DNA of 64,000 bases from PNKC01 sp038323265 (GCA_038323265.1 JBBQGT010000001.1:17697-81696), one strand, 5' to 3'; counted from the stretch's first letter, positions 7,534 to 16,125 are shown. Notes: generated by a model from the sequence alone, not told the origin. Numbers and translations: made by a program.

Positions 7534-8358
7534 TTAGTCGCGGCGGCGAATGGCTACGGCGCTGCCAGCGCTAAGCATGATGAACCCACCGATGCCGAGA
7601 GCGGCAAAGAGGAGCATCGAGCTACTCTGGGTGGCAGCGATGGTGTTACCGGTTTTTGGGGCGCCAGGAGCCACGCCGCCGGCGGCGGGGGTTCCGGGGA
7701 TCTGGGCGCGGATTTCGCCGCCAGGATTGGCGATCGAGTGGATGTTGACGTAGAGCTGGCCCGCGTTCAAGGCGGTCATGAAGTCTGCCCAGCTCTTGCC
7801 AGCCATGGGGCCGATGAAGTCAGCAGCGGTGATGCTGCCACTCTGGGTGATGGCGTTGGTGCCAGCCGCGTTGGGGCCGTAGAGGAAGGCGATGACGGGG
7901 CCATTCGTGCCGGCTGCGCCGAGGTGAATGTGGGCCGCAGTCATGCCGGCGCCGGAGGCCGTCAAGGTGAAGGCGAGCGACGAGCCGCCGGGAGTGGCGC
8001 GGAAGGTGCCCGAGGCGACACCGTTGGTTACGGGCGGCACTTCGTTGGAGCTGCGCAGGATGAGGTTAATCGGGGCGTTCTCCGGCTGAAGGGGCGACTG
8101 AGGCCCGGCCGCCGTAGGCGTCGCGGTTGGCGGAACAGTCGTCGGCGTGGCGGTAGCGGTGGCAGTTGCACTGGCGGTTGCTGTCCCTGTGGGGGCGGTG
8201 GTTGGCGTGGTGGTAGCAGTCGCCGTGGCACTGGCGGTGGGCGAAGGCGATTGTGCGAAGGCGCTGTTGGTGGTGCCAAAGAACACACCAAGTGTGACGG
8301 CGGCAATTGCCGGCAATGCGATCCAGCGCAATCCGTGCCTGGTTTTGAATACGCTCAT
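7534..8358 (-). CDS. Secreted CHRD-domain protein with sorting-like tail
   Basis: A 274-residue exported protein. Residues 1-35 are a signal peptide (positive start, hydrophobic core, S-A-F-A cleavage). Residues 36-90 are a low-complexity S/T/P/A linker. A CHRD (chordin-like) domain runs from about 95 to 205, with conserved A-A-H-I-H-L-G and Y-V-N-I-H-S-I-A-N-P-G-G-E-I-R-A. The tail has PKTGN, a hydrophobic segment of about 20 residues and a terminal RRRD, as in sortase substrates or simple membrane anchors. The start at 8358 is chosen over an upstream in-frame start because AGGAG sits ten bases before it. Function of CHRD domains in bacteria is poorly known; an extracellular surface role is inferred. 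Confidence 0.85.
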   Translation of the reverse strand: MSVFKTRHGLRWIALPAIAAVTLGVFFGTTNSAFAQSPSPTASATATATTTPTTAPTGTATASATATATATPTTVPPTATPTAAGPQSPLQPENAPINLILRSSNEVPPVTNGVASGTFRATPGGSSLAFTLTASGAGMTAAHIHLGAAGTNGPVIAFLYGPNAAGTNAITQSGSITAADFIGPMAGKSWADFMTALNAGQLYVNIHSIANPGGEIRAQIPGTPAAGGVAPGAPKTGNTIAATQSSSMLLFAALGIGGFIMLSAGSAVAIRRRD

Positions 8359-8522
8359 GCGTCTTTCTCCTCTTTCTTGGTAAAGGTCTCTCTGATTGCT
8401 CACCATACGCCCGCCCGCGGTAGGAAGATGCCTCTGCGCGGGACAAAAGTGACCCGCGAACGTAAAGAAATGGAAAACAGTCTACGCGTGGGCATGGCTG
8501 CGACCGAAGTAAAGCGACAGTC

Positions 8523-8528
8523 TACGAT
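8523..8528 (+). promoter_or_regulatory. -10 box TACGAT for murJ, leaderless
   Basis: TACGAT ends eight bases before the murJ ATG at 8537 and no Shine-Dalgarno is visible. Confidence 0.5.
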
Positions 8529-8536
8529 GACCGCCA

Positions 8537-10168
8537 ATGACCGAAGTAGCGAGGGAACCGGCGAGCCCAAGTCCCGTTAGCAGCGGACTGGCGATCGCCG
8601 CCGCGATTGTCGCCTTCGGGTTCCTTGGATCGCGGTTACTGGGTGTGTTGCGGACGGTGGCGATCGCCGGTGCGTTCGGGGCTTCACCGGAACTCGATGC
8701 CTACAACGTGGCATTCCGCATCCCGGACTTGATCTTCCAGGTGCTGGCGGGGGCGACGTTAGGGAGCGCCTTCATCCCGGTGTTTGCGCGGATTGCGCGC
8801 CGCGATGGCGATGACCCGGCGTGGAAGTTGGCGAGCACCGTCCTGAACCTCGTGGCGGCGTCGACGGCTGTGCTCTGTGTGGTGGCGTTCGTGTTCGCGC
8901 CGTTCATCGTGCCGCTGACCGCGCCAGGGCTTGGCGACGATGTGGGGCGCAACGCCGAACTGACGGACAAGGCGGTGAAGCTGACACGCCTGATGCTGCT
9001 CTCGCCGCTGCTCTTTTCGGTGAGCGGGATGGTGACAGGAATATTGAACGGGAGGCAGCGCTTCTTTCTCTCGGCGCTCGCGCCAATGCTCTACAACGTC
9101 GCGATCATCTTTGGTGCGGTGGTGCTTTCGGGGCCGTGGGGGGTGGAAGGGCTGGCAGTTGGGGTGGTGATCGGTGCGGCGCTGCACCTGGCGATCCAAC
9201 TGCCGGGGTTGTTCAGGGAGCGGATGCGCTACACGCCGAGTTGCGATTGGCGGGACCCAGCAACGCGCGAGGTGGCGCGCTTGATGGGTCCTCGCGTGGT
9301 GGGCCTGGCGGCGGCGCAGGTGAACTTCCTGGTGACGATCTACTTCGGGTCGAAGATCGGGTCGTCGGCCATTTCGAACCTGAACTACGCGTGGTTGCTG
9401 GCCGGGTTGCCGCTTGCGCTGTTCGGCATCGCGCTTTCGACCGCCGTCTTCCCGCGACTGGCGGGGCACGCAGCCGAGGAGGACATGGCGGCGCTCACCC
9501 ACACCATCTCGCGAGTGTTGCGCGTGATCATGTTCCTCACCATCCCGGCAGCGTTGGGGTTGGCGCTGCTGCGGTTCCCGGCAACAGTGGTACTGCTCCA
9601 ACGCGGCGAATTCAGTTCGGCTGATGCGGCGATTACGGCCGCAGCCCTGGGGTTTTACTGCCTGGGAATCGTGCCGCAGGCGGGCATCGAAATTCATAGC
9701 CGGGGCTTCTACGCGCTCGGCGACACGCGCACGCCGGTCGTGCTGGCGGTGATGGCGGTGGCCCTCAACTTCTTCCTGAGCGCGGTGCTGTGGCAACGGT
9801 ACGAGCACGAAGGGCTGGCGTTCGCGGTGTCCGTGTCCTCGTGGTTGGAGTGGGTGATGCTTTACGTCTTCTACTTGCAACGAACGGGCGCGAGCGCGGC
9901 GACGGACCTCGCGGCGATCGCGCGGTTCGCGATCTGCGGGGCGGTGATGGCGCTCTTCTTGGCGCTTGGTCTGGGTCTGGTGGATTCGGGCGGGCGGCTC
10001 CACGAGGCGGTTATCGCTGTGGCGGGCGCCGTGGCGGGCGCGGCGGTGTACGCGGGGATGGCGAACTGGCTGGGCGTGGACGAACTACGCGAGGCCGTCT
10101 CGCGGGTGGCCGGACGGTTTCGGCGAGGCGGCGGTGCTACGCCGGAGGAGTTGGTGGCGCCGCTGTAA
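8537..10168 (+). CDS. murJ: Lipid II flippase MurJ (MviN)
   Basis: A 543-residue MOP-superfamily integral membrane protein with about 14 hydrophobic helices, which flips lipid II to the outer face of the membrane for peptidoglycan synthesis. The N terminus has the family signature F-L-G-S-R-L-L-G-V-L-R, AFGASPELDAYNVAFRIPD and G-S-A-F-I-P-V-F. Later hallmarks are F-P-R-L-A-G-H-A and a Y-A-L-G-D-T-R-T-P segment. The last 20 residues are a soluble R/G-rich tail. The length matches the family. Its presence implies a peptidoglycan wall. Encoded alone, not with mur genes. Confidence 0.9.
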   Translation: MTEVAREPASPSPVSSGLAIAAAIVAFGFLGSRLLGVLRTVAIAGAFGASPELDAYNVAFRIPDLIFQVLAGATLGSAFIPVFARIARRDGDDPAWKLASTVLNLVAASTAVLCVVAFVFAPFIVPLTAPGLGDDVGRNAELTDKAVKLTRLMLLSPLLFSVSGMVTGILNGRQRFFLSALAPMLYNVAIIFGAVVLSGPWGVEGLAVGVVIGAALHLAIQLPGLFRERMRYTPSCDWRDPATREVARLMGPRVVGLAAAQVNFLVTIYFGSKIGSSAISNLNYAWLLAGLPLALFGIALSTAVFPRLAGHAAEEDMAALTHTISRVLRVIMFLTIPAALGLALLRFPATVVLLQRGEFSSADAAITAAALGFYCLGIVPQAGIEIHSRGFYALGDTRTPVVLAVMAVALNFFLSAVLWQRYEHEGLAFAVSVSSWLEWVMLYVFYLQRTGASAATDLAAIARFAICGAVMALFLALGLGLVDSGGRLHEAVIAVAGAVAGAAVYAGMANWLGVDELREAVSRVAGRFRRGGGATPEELVAPL

Positions 10169-10247
10169 CGGCGCCAGGCAACCTCGTCACTGGCGTTCGA
10201 CGGGCCGCTCCGACGGACCTGTTGTAGGCTTTCGTCAAAGAGGTGCC

Positions 10248-11315
10248 ATGGGTTTCATTGTTAGTCGCCAGAGCCTCACCGGCTCGTCCGTCCAATTGCC
10301 AGCCCCCACAACGCGCGAAGACGGCCAGGTAACGTCCCGGCTCGCTTTCACAGCGACCGCAGCCGTAACAGCCGCAATTTCGGCGCTCGGACGATCAGAG
10401 GACGTACGGTTCTCGCCGGGCAACGGCCTGCTCGCGATCGCTGGGACGAAGCGCGACCGGTGCCTGGTTTTGCGCGTCAAGATTGAAGATGGCCCGGGCG
10501 GGCTGCGCGTCTCCGCGGATGACTTCCTGACGCTGGGCGGCACTGCTTTGCGGTACCCTCACGGCCTGGATTTCATCGACGACGAGACCCTGGTTTTTGC
10601 GAACCGCCATGGCTTCGTTTCGATAATCCGCCTTCCCAGTGGGGAATTGGGGGGACGTCATTGCGACGGCCAGGCGGTCAACGTGATCCGGGGGAGCCTG
10701 TTGGCAGCGGTGAAGACACCGGGGTCCGTTGCCTCCAGACAGGAGGCTGACGGGCTGGTCAGCATCCTCGTTTGCAACAATTACGCGCACCGCGTCACAC
10801 AGCACGTCGTCGACCCGCAAGCCGGCTATCGGTTGAAAGAGAGCAAGGTCCTGTTCCGGCGCGGTCTGAGGGTTCCGGATGGAGTGGCGCTCAGTCACGA
10901 TGGCTCCTGGACCGCCATCAGCAGCCATGACACGCACGAAGTGAAGCTGTTCGCGACGGCGGGCAAGCAGGGTCGCCAGGCTGAGGCGGCCGGGACTCTT
11001 ACGGGGGTCGACTGCCCCCACGGCCTGCGTTTTTCGAACGATGACCGCCACCTTTTGGTGGCTGACGCCGCGGCCCCCGTGATCCACGTCTTTCGCCGCC
11101 AAACCGGCTGGGACGGCAACCACGACGTTACACGCTCGGCCGTCGTACTGGACGAGGAGACGTACCTGCGCGGCAGGCACAACCCGGAAGAAGGCGGGCC
11201 GAAGGGGATTGATATCGACCGGACCGGCCGGGTGGTGGCGATTACTTGCCAGGAGGAACCGCTGGCGTTCTTCGCGCTCCGTGAGATAATCGGGGAGTGC
11301 CCGGCGGGCACCTAG
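10248..11315 (+). CDS. Beta-propeller (SMP-30/NHL-like) protein
   Basis: A 355-residue protein of repeated beta blades. Each blade carries a variant of F-S-x-(D/N)-(G/D)-x-x-L-x-x-(A/V)-(D/G), for example VRFSPGNGLLAIAG, VALSHDGSWTAIS and LRFSNDDRHLLVADA. It resembles SMP-30/gluconolactonase-like or WD40-like propellers. Catalytic residues for a lactonase cannot be assigned. The opening 45 residues look disordered and include no cleavable signal. Start ATG, with AAAGAGG 4 bases upstream. No enzymatic function can be claimed. Confidence 0.6.
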   Translation: MGFIVSRQSLTGSSVQLPAPTTREDGQVTSRLAFTATAAVTAAISALGRSEDVRFSPGNGLLAIAGTKRDRCLVLRVKIEDGPGGLRVSADDFLTLGGTALRYPHGLDFIDDETLVFANRHGFVSIIRLPSGELGGRHCDGQAVNVIRGSLLAAVKTPGSVASRQEADGLVSILVCNNYAHRVTQHVVDPQAGYRLKESKVLFRRGLRVPDGVALSHDGSWTAISSHDTHEVKLFATAGKQGRQAEAAGTLTGVDCPHGLRFSNDDRHLLVADAAAPVIHVFRRQTGWDGNHDVTRSAVVLDEETYLRGRHNPEEGGPKGIDIDRTGRVVAITCQEEPLAFFALREIIGECPAGT

Positions 11316-11374
11316 GGCGTCAGGCTCATTGCGCCCGCGCTGGCCCGCGCGGCGGGTTCGGCGACAATGGTCGG

Positions 11375-11860
11375 GTGACTGCGATTGATGATGCCCTAAA
11401 AGCGAACCACAAATTTGCCGCCCGATTTGCTCCGCCTCTCCAGCCGCCAAGGCCGAAGCTGGCGCTGGTGCTGTGTATGGATGCGCGCATCGACCCGATA
11501 CGGGCGCTGGGTTTGCCGCCCGGGCACGCCCATATCATCCGTAACGCGGGCGGGCGGGTGGCGGATGCGATCCGCAGTCTGGTGGTGAGCCAGTCGATCA
11601 TCGGCACCGAGGAGGTGGCGATCGTGCACCACACGCAGTGTGGCATGCAGACGTTCACCGATGCGCAGATTCGACAGAAGCTGCGTGACGAACGCAACGC
11701 CATCGCCGACGACATCGCGTTTCTCGCCTTCAGCGACCTCGAACAGGCGGTGCAGGACGACATGCGCATCTACCGGCAGTCGCCGCTGCTGCGCCAGGAC
11801 ATCCCGGTACGGGGGTTCGTCTACGAGGTGGAGACGGGGCGGCTGCGGGAGATTGATTAG
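11375..11860 (+). CDS. Beta-carbonic anhydrase
   Basis: A 161-residue beta-class carbonic anhydrase, interconverting CO2 and bicarbonate. Zinc ligands are visible as the C-M-D-A-R motif (CxDxR) and the H-H-T-Q-C-G motif (HxxC), with the conserved HIIRNAGG between them. Length is typical of the short cab-type enzymes. GTG start: GACAAT ends six bases before it and there is no Shine-Dalgarno. Bicarbonate supply for carboxylases such as acetyl-CoA carboxylase is the likely role. Confidence 0.88.
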   Translation: MTAIDDALKANHKFAARFAPPLQPPRPKLALVLCMDARIDPIRALGLPPGHAHIIRNAGGRVADAIRSLVVSQSIIGTEEVAIVHHTQCGMQTFTDAQIRQKLRDERNAIADDIAFLAFSDLEQAVQDDMRIYRQSPLLRQDIPVRGFVYEVETGRLREID

Positions 11861-11917
11861 GGGCGGAGGCGAGCCGCCGCGTTGCTACTGAGGGCAGATT
11901 CACCCATACTCGCACAA

Positions 11918-11950
11918 ATGTTCGCAGAGTTGCAGCGTGCCCGGGACTGA
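11918..11950 (+). other. Ten-codon overlapping upstream ORF
   Basis: ATG-TTC-GCA-GAG to TGA, with a CATACT hexamer seven bases before the ATG. It overlaps the YprB-like GTG start at 11937 in another frame. It may be a leaderless leader ORF giving translational coupling, or mark an indel at the start of the gene. Confidence 0.3.
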
Positions 11951-13169
11951 CCTTCGCGAGAGGCTGCGTGCGGCGCTTCACCAGCCGGCGCGGCCCGAGG
12001 GCGCGCTGCGCGTAGATAGCGTGACGGAACTGAGCGACCTTTCGGCGCTTGGGGGGCGCTGGTTCCAATCGCCGTTTGGGCCGGGGTACGTGGTAGAAAG
12101 CGTGTATGAAGCGGGGCACGAGCACGGCCGAATCGCGCTCCACCGCGCTCTGACGGTGGACCCCGTGCGGCTGGGCGGACAGACGCGGGACCCACGCATC
12201 GCCGAACGCAAACCGTCAGACTTCCTCTACGTGGACACCGAGACGACCGGCCTTGGCGGCGCTGGCTCGATGGTGTTCTTAGCCGGGACAGCGCGCTTCG
12301 ATGGAGCGCTCCTGCGGCTGCGGCAGTACTTGTTGCCGGCGCCGCAATACGAAGGAGGCCTGCTCGGCGGGCTGGCGGAGGACCTGGCCTGGGCGGGCGC
12401 ACTGGTAAGCTACAACGGCAAATCGTTCGACCTTCCGATACTGGAGGCGCGCTACATCCTTTCGCGCCAGCGTCCAACGTTCCGCCAATTGCCGCACCTG
12501 GACCTGCTGCACCCCAACCAGCGACTGTTCAAGGGGACCTTCGATTCGCACAAGCTGACGCGGTTGGAGGTGGAGTTGCTGGGCTTCGAACGGGAGGACG
12601 ATTGCCCGTCATCGCAGGTGCCGGAACGGTATTTCAAGTTCCAGCGGACGAGCGACCCGACGCACATTCTGCCTGTGCTGCGGCACAACGCCTGGGACAT
12701 CCTTTCGCTGGTGGCGCTGGCGGCGCATTTGGCCTCGGTGTGCGAGGGCGAGGAGTACCCGTTCCAGGCAGGCCGGGCGGCGGAGTATGCGGGCGATTTT
12801 CGCTCGGCGGCGGCGCATTTCGAGACTGCGATCGGGCGCGGCCTGGGGCGGGTGGAGCGGCTGGACGCGATTGAGCGTGCTGCGCGCTGCCGGACGAAGC
12901 TTTGCGATTGGGAAGGCGCGGCCAGCTGGTGGCAGGCGCTCATCGACGAACCGAGAGCGCGGCGCATAACGCCGTATGTGGAGCTGGCGAAGATCCAGGA
13001 GCACAAACTGAAGGACCTCCCGGCAGCCTACATGCTGGTCTCCGAAGCGATCGGGATGGCCTCGCGCGGGCTGGCGCGGACGGGGCCGACAGCGAGCGAA
13101 ACGAGCGCCGAATCGCTAGCGGTGCGGGCGGCGCGGCTCGAAGTGAAGCTGGGGCGCGCGCGGAACTAG
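11937..13169 (+). CDS. YprB-like RNase H-fold 3'-5' exonuclease
   Basis: A 410-residue protein. Residues 95-265 are an RNase_H_2 (YprB-type) exonuclease domain: the first metal-binding acidic pair is in FLYVDTETTGLGGAG, a second region is LVSYNGKSFDLPILE, and a final acidic residue is in H-N-A-W-D-I-L-S-L-V. Residues 280-400 form TPR-like helical repeats (A-A-E-Y-A-G-D-F-R-S-A-A-A-H-F-E). B. subtilis YprB is the named relative. Role presumed in DNA or RNA processing. GTG start with no obvious ribosome-binding site; a tiny overlapping ORF precedes it. Confidence 0.75.
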   Translation: MPGTDLRERLRAALHQPARPEGALRVDSVTELSDLSALGGRWFQSPFGPGYVVESVYEAGHEHGRIALHRALTVDPVRLGGQTRDPRIAERKPSDFLYVDTETTGLGGAGSMVFLAGTARFDGALLRLRQYLLPAPQYEGGLLGGLAEDLAWAGALVSYNGKSFDLPILEARYILSRQRPTFRQLPHLDLLHPNQRLFKGTFDSHKLTRLEVELLGFEREDDCPSSQVPERYFKFQRTSDPTHILPVLRHNAWDILSLVALAAHLASVCEGEEYPFQAGRAAEYAGDFRSAAAHFETAIGRGLGRVERLDAIERAARCRTKLCDWEGAASWWQALIDEPRARRITPYVELAKIQEHKLKDLPAAYMLVSEAIGMASRGLARTGPTASETSAESLAVRAARLEVKLGRARN

Positions 13170-13179
13170 GCGGGAAGAG

Positions 13180-13380
13180 GTGGGACCTGGCGCCGGGGTT
13201 GGTGAATCGGCTAACCTGGTGCACCCCGCGTCCGGAAGTTCGACCCTGCCGGAGGATTCGGTCATTGGGCTCTGTTGGCGCGATATCCACGCCGTGCTGC
13301 AGAACATTTCGGTGCAGCAGAAGCACTACCAGTCGATCGGACAGATCCTGCTGGGGGTGGAGCCGGCGGGCAAGGTGTAG
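13180..13380 (+). CDS. Small hypothetical protein
   Basis: A 66-residue ORF from GTG, ending in TAG. The C-terminal 40 residues (C-W-R-D-I-H-A-V-L-Q-N-I-S-V-Q-Q-K-H-Y-Q-S-I-G-Q-I-L-L-G) have a protein-like composition and GC-rich third positions like the neighbours. Not recognised. It starts 10 bases after the exonuclease gene and could be its last operon member. The start is uncertain, and the first 25 residues may not be translated. Confidence 0.35.
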   Translation: MGPGAGVGESANLVHPASGSSTLPEDSVIGLCWRDIHAVLQNISVQQKHYQSIGQILLGVEPAGKV

Positions 13381-13442
13381 GGCCGTGGGCAGATGGAAAT
13401 GGCCGGCATTTCGGCCGGCCCACTCGGTTGCGTTGCTCGCGC

Positions 13443-13652
13443 TTAGCCCTTGCCGCGGCTTTTGGGCGGGGGCGCTTCGGTTTCGACTACGGCTTCCCAG
13501 CAGAGATAGAAGAAGAAGAGGCCCAAGAGGATGGGCGCGAGGAAAGCCGGGTGGTGGCTTTCGAAGAGACCCCAGAAGCCGCCGAGGACCATAAAAGTAA
13601 GGGCCGCGACGTAGACCATGAACGCTGGCCAGCTGAATCCCAGTCCGGACAT
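13443..13652 (-). CDS. Small two-helix membrane protein
   Basis: A 69-residue protein with two predicted membrane helices (about residues 8-28 and 36-56, with a G-L-F-E-S-H-H-P loop) and a basic P-P-P-K-S-R-G-K-G tail. The start is fixed by an ideal AGGAGG at 13662-13667, eight bases before the ATG, which overrides an in-frame GTG three codons upstream. Function unknown. The H-H-P loop and size recall small subunits of membrane complexes, but no family is recognised. Confidence 0.7.
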   Translation of the reverse strand: MSGLGFSWPAFMVYVAALTFMVLGGFWGLFESHHPAFLAPILLGLFFFYLCWEAVVETEAPPPKSRGKG

Positions 13653-13847
13653 GCCCGGCACCTCCTGCGGTTACGTGGGCATCCTAGCACCGCTCTATCG
13701 GGCGGTGTAAGGGTTTGCGCAGGCTTAACCGCGTAAGAATTCCGAGAGAATCGGTCTACGATCGGTGAAGGACCGGTTACGCCGGAGGCCTCCCGGCCGG
13801 GCATGCCGCGGCGGCGTCCGCTACCAACGTTGTGCGGCGATTCGGGC

Positions 13848-14105
13848 TTAGACGGCGGTCGCCAGTTCGGTTTCCTGGGAGGGCACCATGCCCACGAGGA
13901 CGCGTTCGAGGGCCATGGTGTGGCTGCATGTGGCCCATTCGCTGAAGAAGCCGCAGTTGCAGTGCCACGCGCCATCGCGCAGAGCTACTTCGTGGTCGCT
14001 GTTTTCGCCGTGGAAAGCGACATGGAGGCCATCTATCTGCATACGATGACGCTCGCCCGCGTAGGCCTTTGCCTTTTCGACTTTGCCGATCAAGCTCGAC
14101 TGCAT
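13848..14105 (-). CDS. SWIM-type zinc-finger small protein
   Basis: An 85-residue protein whose centre, residues 49-62, reads C-N-C-G-F-F-S-E-W-A-T-C-S-H: the C-x-C-x(n)-C-x-H pattern of SWIM zinc fingers. Around it are short strands (M-Q-I-D-G-L-H-V-A-F-H-G and H-E-V-A-L-R-D-G-A-W). SWIM domains bind DNA or partner proteins in SWI2/SNF2 ATPases and transposases; here the finger is almost the whole protein. ATG start with GGAGG 11 bases upstream. Role unknown. Confidence 0.7.
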   Translation of the reverse strand: MQSSLIGKVEKAKAYAGERHRMQIDGLHVAFHGENSDHEVALRDGAWHCNCGFFSEWATCSHTMALERVLVGMVPSQETELATAV

Positions 14106-14147
14106 GATCTGCTAACCCTCCAAAAACATGAACGCTGAGAAGCACAA

Positions 14148-14173
14148 ACGACGGCGCATGTAAGCGCCGTCGT
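14148..14173 (-). terminator. Hairpin downstream of acyl-CoA dehydrogenase gene
   Basis: Ten-base perfect stem ACGACGGCGC / GCGCCGTCGT with a six-base loop. Read on the minus strand it is followed by TTTGTGCTTCT. It lies about 190 bases beyond the acyl-CoA dehydrogenase stop and before the SWIM gene. Confidence 0.6.
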
Positions 14174-14364
14174 CACGGGTTGTGGGATGCCGAATTGAAC
14201 ACCCATCAGAGGGAACGTACGCCGGTGGCGAGAGGGCTGTCAATAAACAATTTACGGCTGGCGATTAACCGTCACGATCGACGAAGCCCGCTCGGGGCCT
14301 GCCCAGCCTTGTCGAGAACCGCCAGCACGGTTGCCTTCTGCGAGCGCGCCGCGCCGCCCGCCGC

Positions 14365-15522
14365 TCAGCCCCTTGGCAGGCCGAGGCCGCGGGTGGCGAT
14401 GACGTTGCGCTGGATTTCGGAGGTGCCGCCGGCGATGGTGGCTGAGACGTTGGCAAGGTAGTCGCGGGTGTAGCGGCCGTGGCGGACGGCGCCGGGACCT
14501 TCTTGCACCTGGCCCTCGAGGCCGAGCGCTTTGATAGCGGCCACGCTGGCGTTCTGGCGCAACTCAGAGCTGAGCAGCTTGGCGGCCGACGCTTCTTTGT
14601 TCGGCACACGGCCAACCTCCTGCATTGAGGCTATCGAGTAGGAAAGCATCGAACCGACGAGCACGGTGGTGTAGAGGTCGGCGAGGTTGTGGCGGGTCTG
14701 CAGACTGCGGTTGGGCCGTTCGCGGACGACGGCCGCAAGGTCATCGAGGAAGCGGCGGGTGCCAGCAAAGACGGCGATGCTCGAGCGTTCGAAATCGAGC
14801 GTGGCGGCAGCGTGGTACCAACCGCGGTTCTCTTCGCCCACCATGTTCTCCTTCGGGACGCGCACGTTATCGAAAAAGACCTCGTTGAAGCTGTGGCTGC
14901 CGGCCATGTTGACCAATGGACGGACGGTCACGCCGGGGGCCTTCATATCGAGGATGAAGGTGCTGATGCCTTTGTGCTTCGGCGCGTTGGGGTCCGTGCG
15001 AGCGACAAGCCAGCCGAAGTCTGCGCGATGGCCATCGGAGGTCCAGATCTTCTGGCCGGAGACGAGGTAGTCATCGCCATCGCGGACGGCGCGGGTCTGG
15101 AGCGAGGCGAGGTCCGAGCCTGCGCCCGGTTCGCTGAAGAGCTGACAGTAGTAGCCGGTGCCGCTGGTGATGGAGCTGAGGTGTTTCTTCTTCTGTTCGT
15201 CCGTGCCGTAGGGGATGAGGATAGGGCCGACGTAGAAGACGCCGCGGCGGTGGGCGCCTATAGGCGCGCGGTTGTAGGACATCTCTTCGTTGAAGATGAC
15301 CTGCTGCATGGCGGTGCCGCCGAGCCCGCCGTACTCTTTTGGCCAGGGGAGGGCGACCCAGCGGCGTTCGGCGAGCTTGAGGGAGAATTCCGGCGACCAG
15401 CCCATTTCGCCGCGCAAACGGTCGTCCACCGGGCCTTCCGGTTCGGGCGGGAGGTTCACCTTAAGGAAGTCCTGGACTTCCTTTCGGAACGATTCTTGTT
15501 CGGGCGTGAAGCGGAATTGCAA
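14365..15522 (-). CDS. Acyl-CoA dehydrogenase
   Basis: A 385-residue flavoprotein catalysing FAD-dependent alpha,beta-dehydrogenation of acyl-CoA thioesters. Visible features are the all-alpha N domain, LFSEPGAGSDLASLQTRA (FAD/substrate-binding segment, near residue 130), I-W-T-S-D-G-H-R-A in the beta domain, and the C-terminal I-A-G-G-T-S-E-I-Q-R-N-V-I-A signature. The subgroup (FadE-like, large N-terminal P-W-P-K-E-Y-G-G-L-G-G) is common in steroid or branched-acid degraders, so the substrate is open. TTG start; a TATGAT about 30 bases upstream may be its -10. Confidence 0.87.
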   Translation of the reverse strand: MQFRFTPEQESFRKEVQDFLKVNLPPEPEGPVDDRLRGEMGWSPEFSLKLAERRWVALPWPKEYGGLGGTAMQQVIFNEEMSYNRAPIGAHRRGVFYVGPILIPYGTDEQKKKHLSSITSGTGYYCQLFSEPGAGSDLASLQTRAVRDGDDYLVSGQKIWTSDGHRADFGWLVARTDPNAPKHKGISTFILDMKAPGVTVRPLVNMAGSHSFNEVFFDNVRVPKENMVGEENRGWYHAAATLDFERSSIAVFAGTRRFLDDLAAVVRERPNRSLQTRHNLADLYTTVLVGSMLSYSIASMQEVGRVPNKEASAAKLLSSELRQNASVAAIKALGLEGQVQEGPGAVRHGRYTRDYLANVSATIAGGTSEIQRNVIATRGLGLPRG

Positions 15523-15630
15523 GGGGCACCCCCGGTTGGTAGTGCCCGCATCATAGCCTCGCTACGGCGACGGAGTGCGGCTCGCTGCGGCGAGGAGTGC
15601 TGAGGCCAGGCTATCGCCCGTGCCTATCGT

Positions 15631-16125
15631 CTAATTGGCGAAGCGGACTACCGGGCTCGTGCGGCCCCAGAGTTCTTCGAGGCGGTAGTAGGCGCGCTGG
15701 TCAGGCGAAAAGATATGGACGATGAGGGCGCCGAAATCGAGCAGCACCCAGCCGCTGTTTGGCGAGCCTTCGCGGTGGCGGATGTCGTGGCCTTCCGGTT
15801 TGAGCGCTTCTTCGAGGTAATCGGCAAGGGCGTTGAATTGCAACGGCGACTGCGCGGTGGCGACAACGAAGTAGTCCGTGAAGGAGGCGGTGCGGGAGAT
15901 ATCGAGGAGGGCGATGTCGAGCGCCTGGTGGTCAGAGAGGACATCGACGGCCCGTTGGGCGAGGGTTTCGGAATCCAGGAAGGGTGCTCCAGTGCCCGTG
16001 CTGCCGGGCCTATGAGGAATTGGCGTTAGGACGATGGTAGCACAAGGCAGGGAGGGGCCAGCGTTCGCGCGCTTTCCCAGTGATGCGCGTCGGCTACACT
16101 CGAATGGTTGCGGATCTGCCGCCAT
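15631..16125 (-). CDS. rsfS: Ribosome silencing factor RsfS
   Basis: The RsfS/Iojap domain occupies the C-terminal 110 residues: A-L-D-I-A-L-L-D-I-S-R-T-A-S-F-T-D-Y-F-V-V-A-T-A, then GWVLLDFGALIVHIFSPD and Y-Y-R-L-E-E-L-W. It binds uL14 and blocks subunit joining when nutrients are scarce. The start is uncertain. The first ATG in frame is at 16125 (164 residues), giving an N-terminal extension of about 45 residues that covers most of the promoter region of divergent mnmA. No ATG, GTG or TTG occurs between there and the domain, so a CTG or other rare start near 15980-16040 is possible. Confidence 0.8.
   Translation of the reverse strand: MAADPQPFECSRRASLGKRANAGPSLPCATIVLTPIPHRPGSTGTGAPFLDSETLAQRAVDVLSDHQALDIALLDISRTASFTDYFVVATAQSPLQFNALADYLEEALKPEGHDIRHREGSPNSGWVLLDFGALIVHIFSPDQRAYYRLEELWGRTSPVVRFAN
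16094..16099 (+). promoter_or_regulatory. -10 box TACACT upstream of mnmA
   Basis: GGCTACACT, 36 bases before the mnmA GTG. It lies inside the longest possible rsfS reading frame on the other strand, which argues for a shorter RsfS. Confidence 0.4.

Noticed and set aside
8759..10003. Long minus-strand frame over murJ
   Set aside because: Arg/His-rich composition with no domain; murJ on the plus strand has full family motifs. It is a shadow of GC-rich codon usage.
13398..13420. GGCCGG/CCGGCC inverted repeat as terminator
   Set aside because: Only a six-base stem of low-complexity GC sequence; such repeats occur by chance in this DNA.
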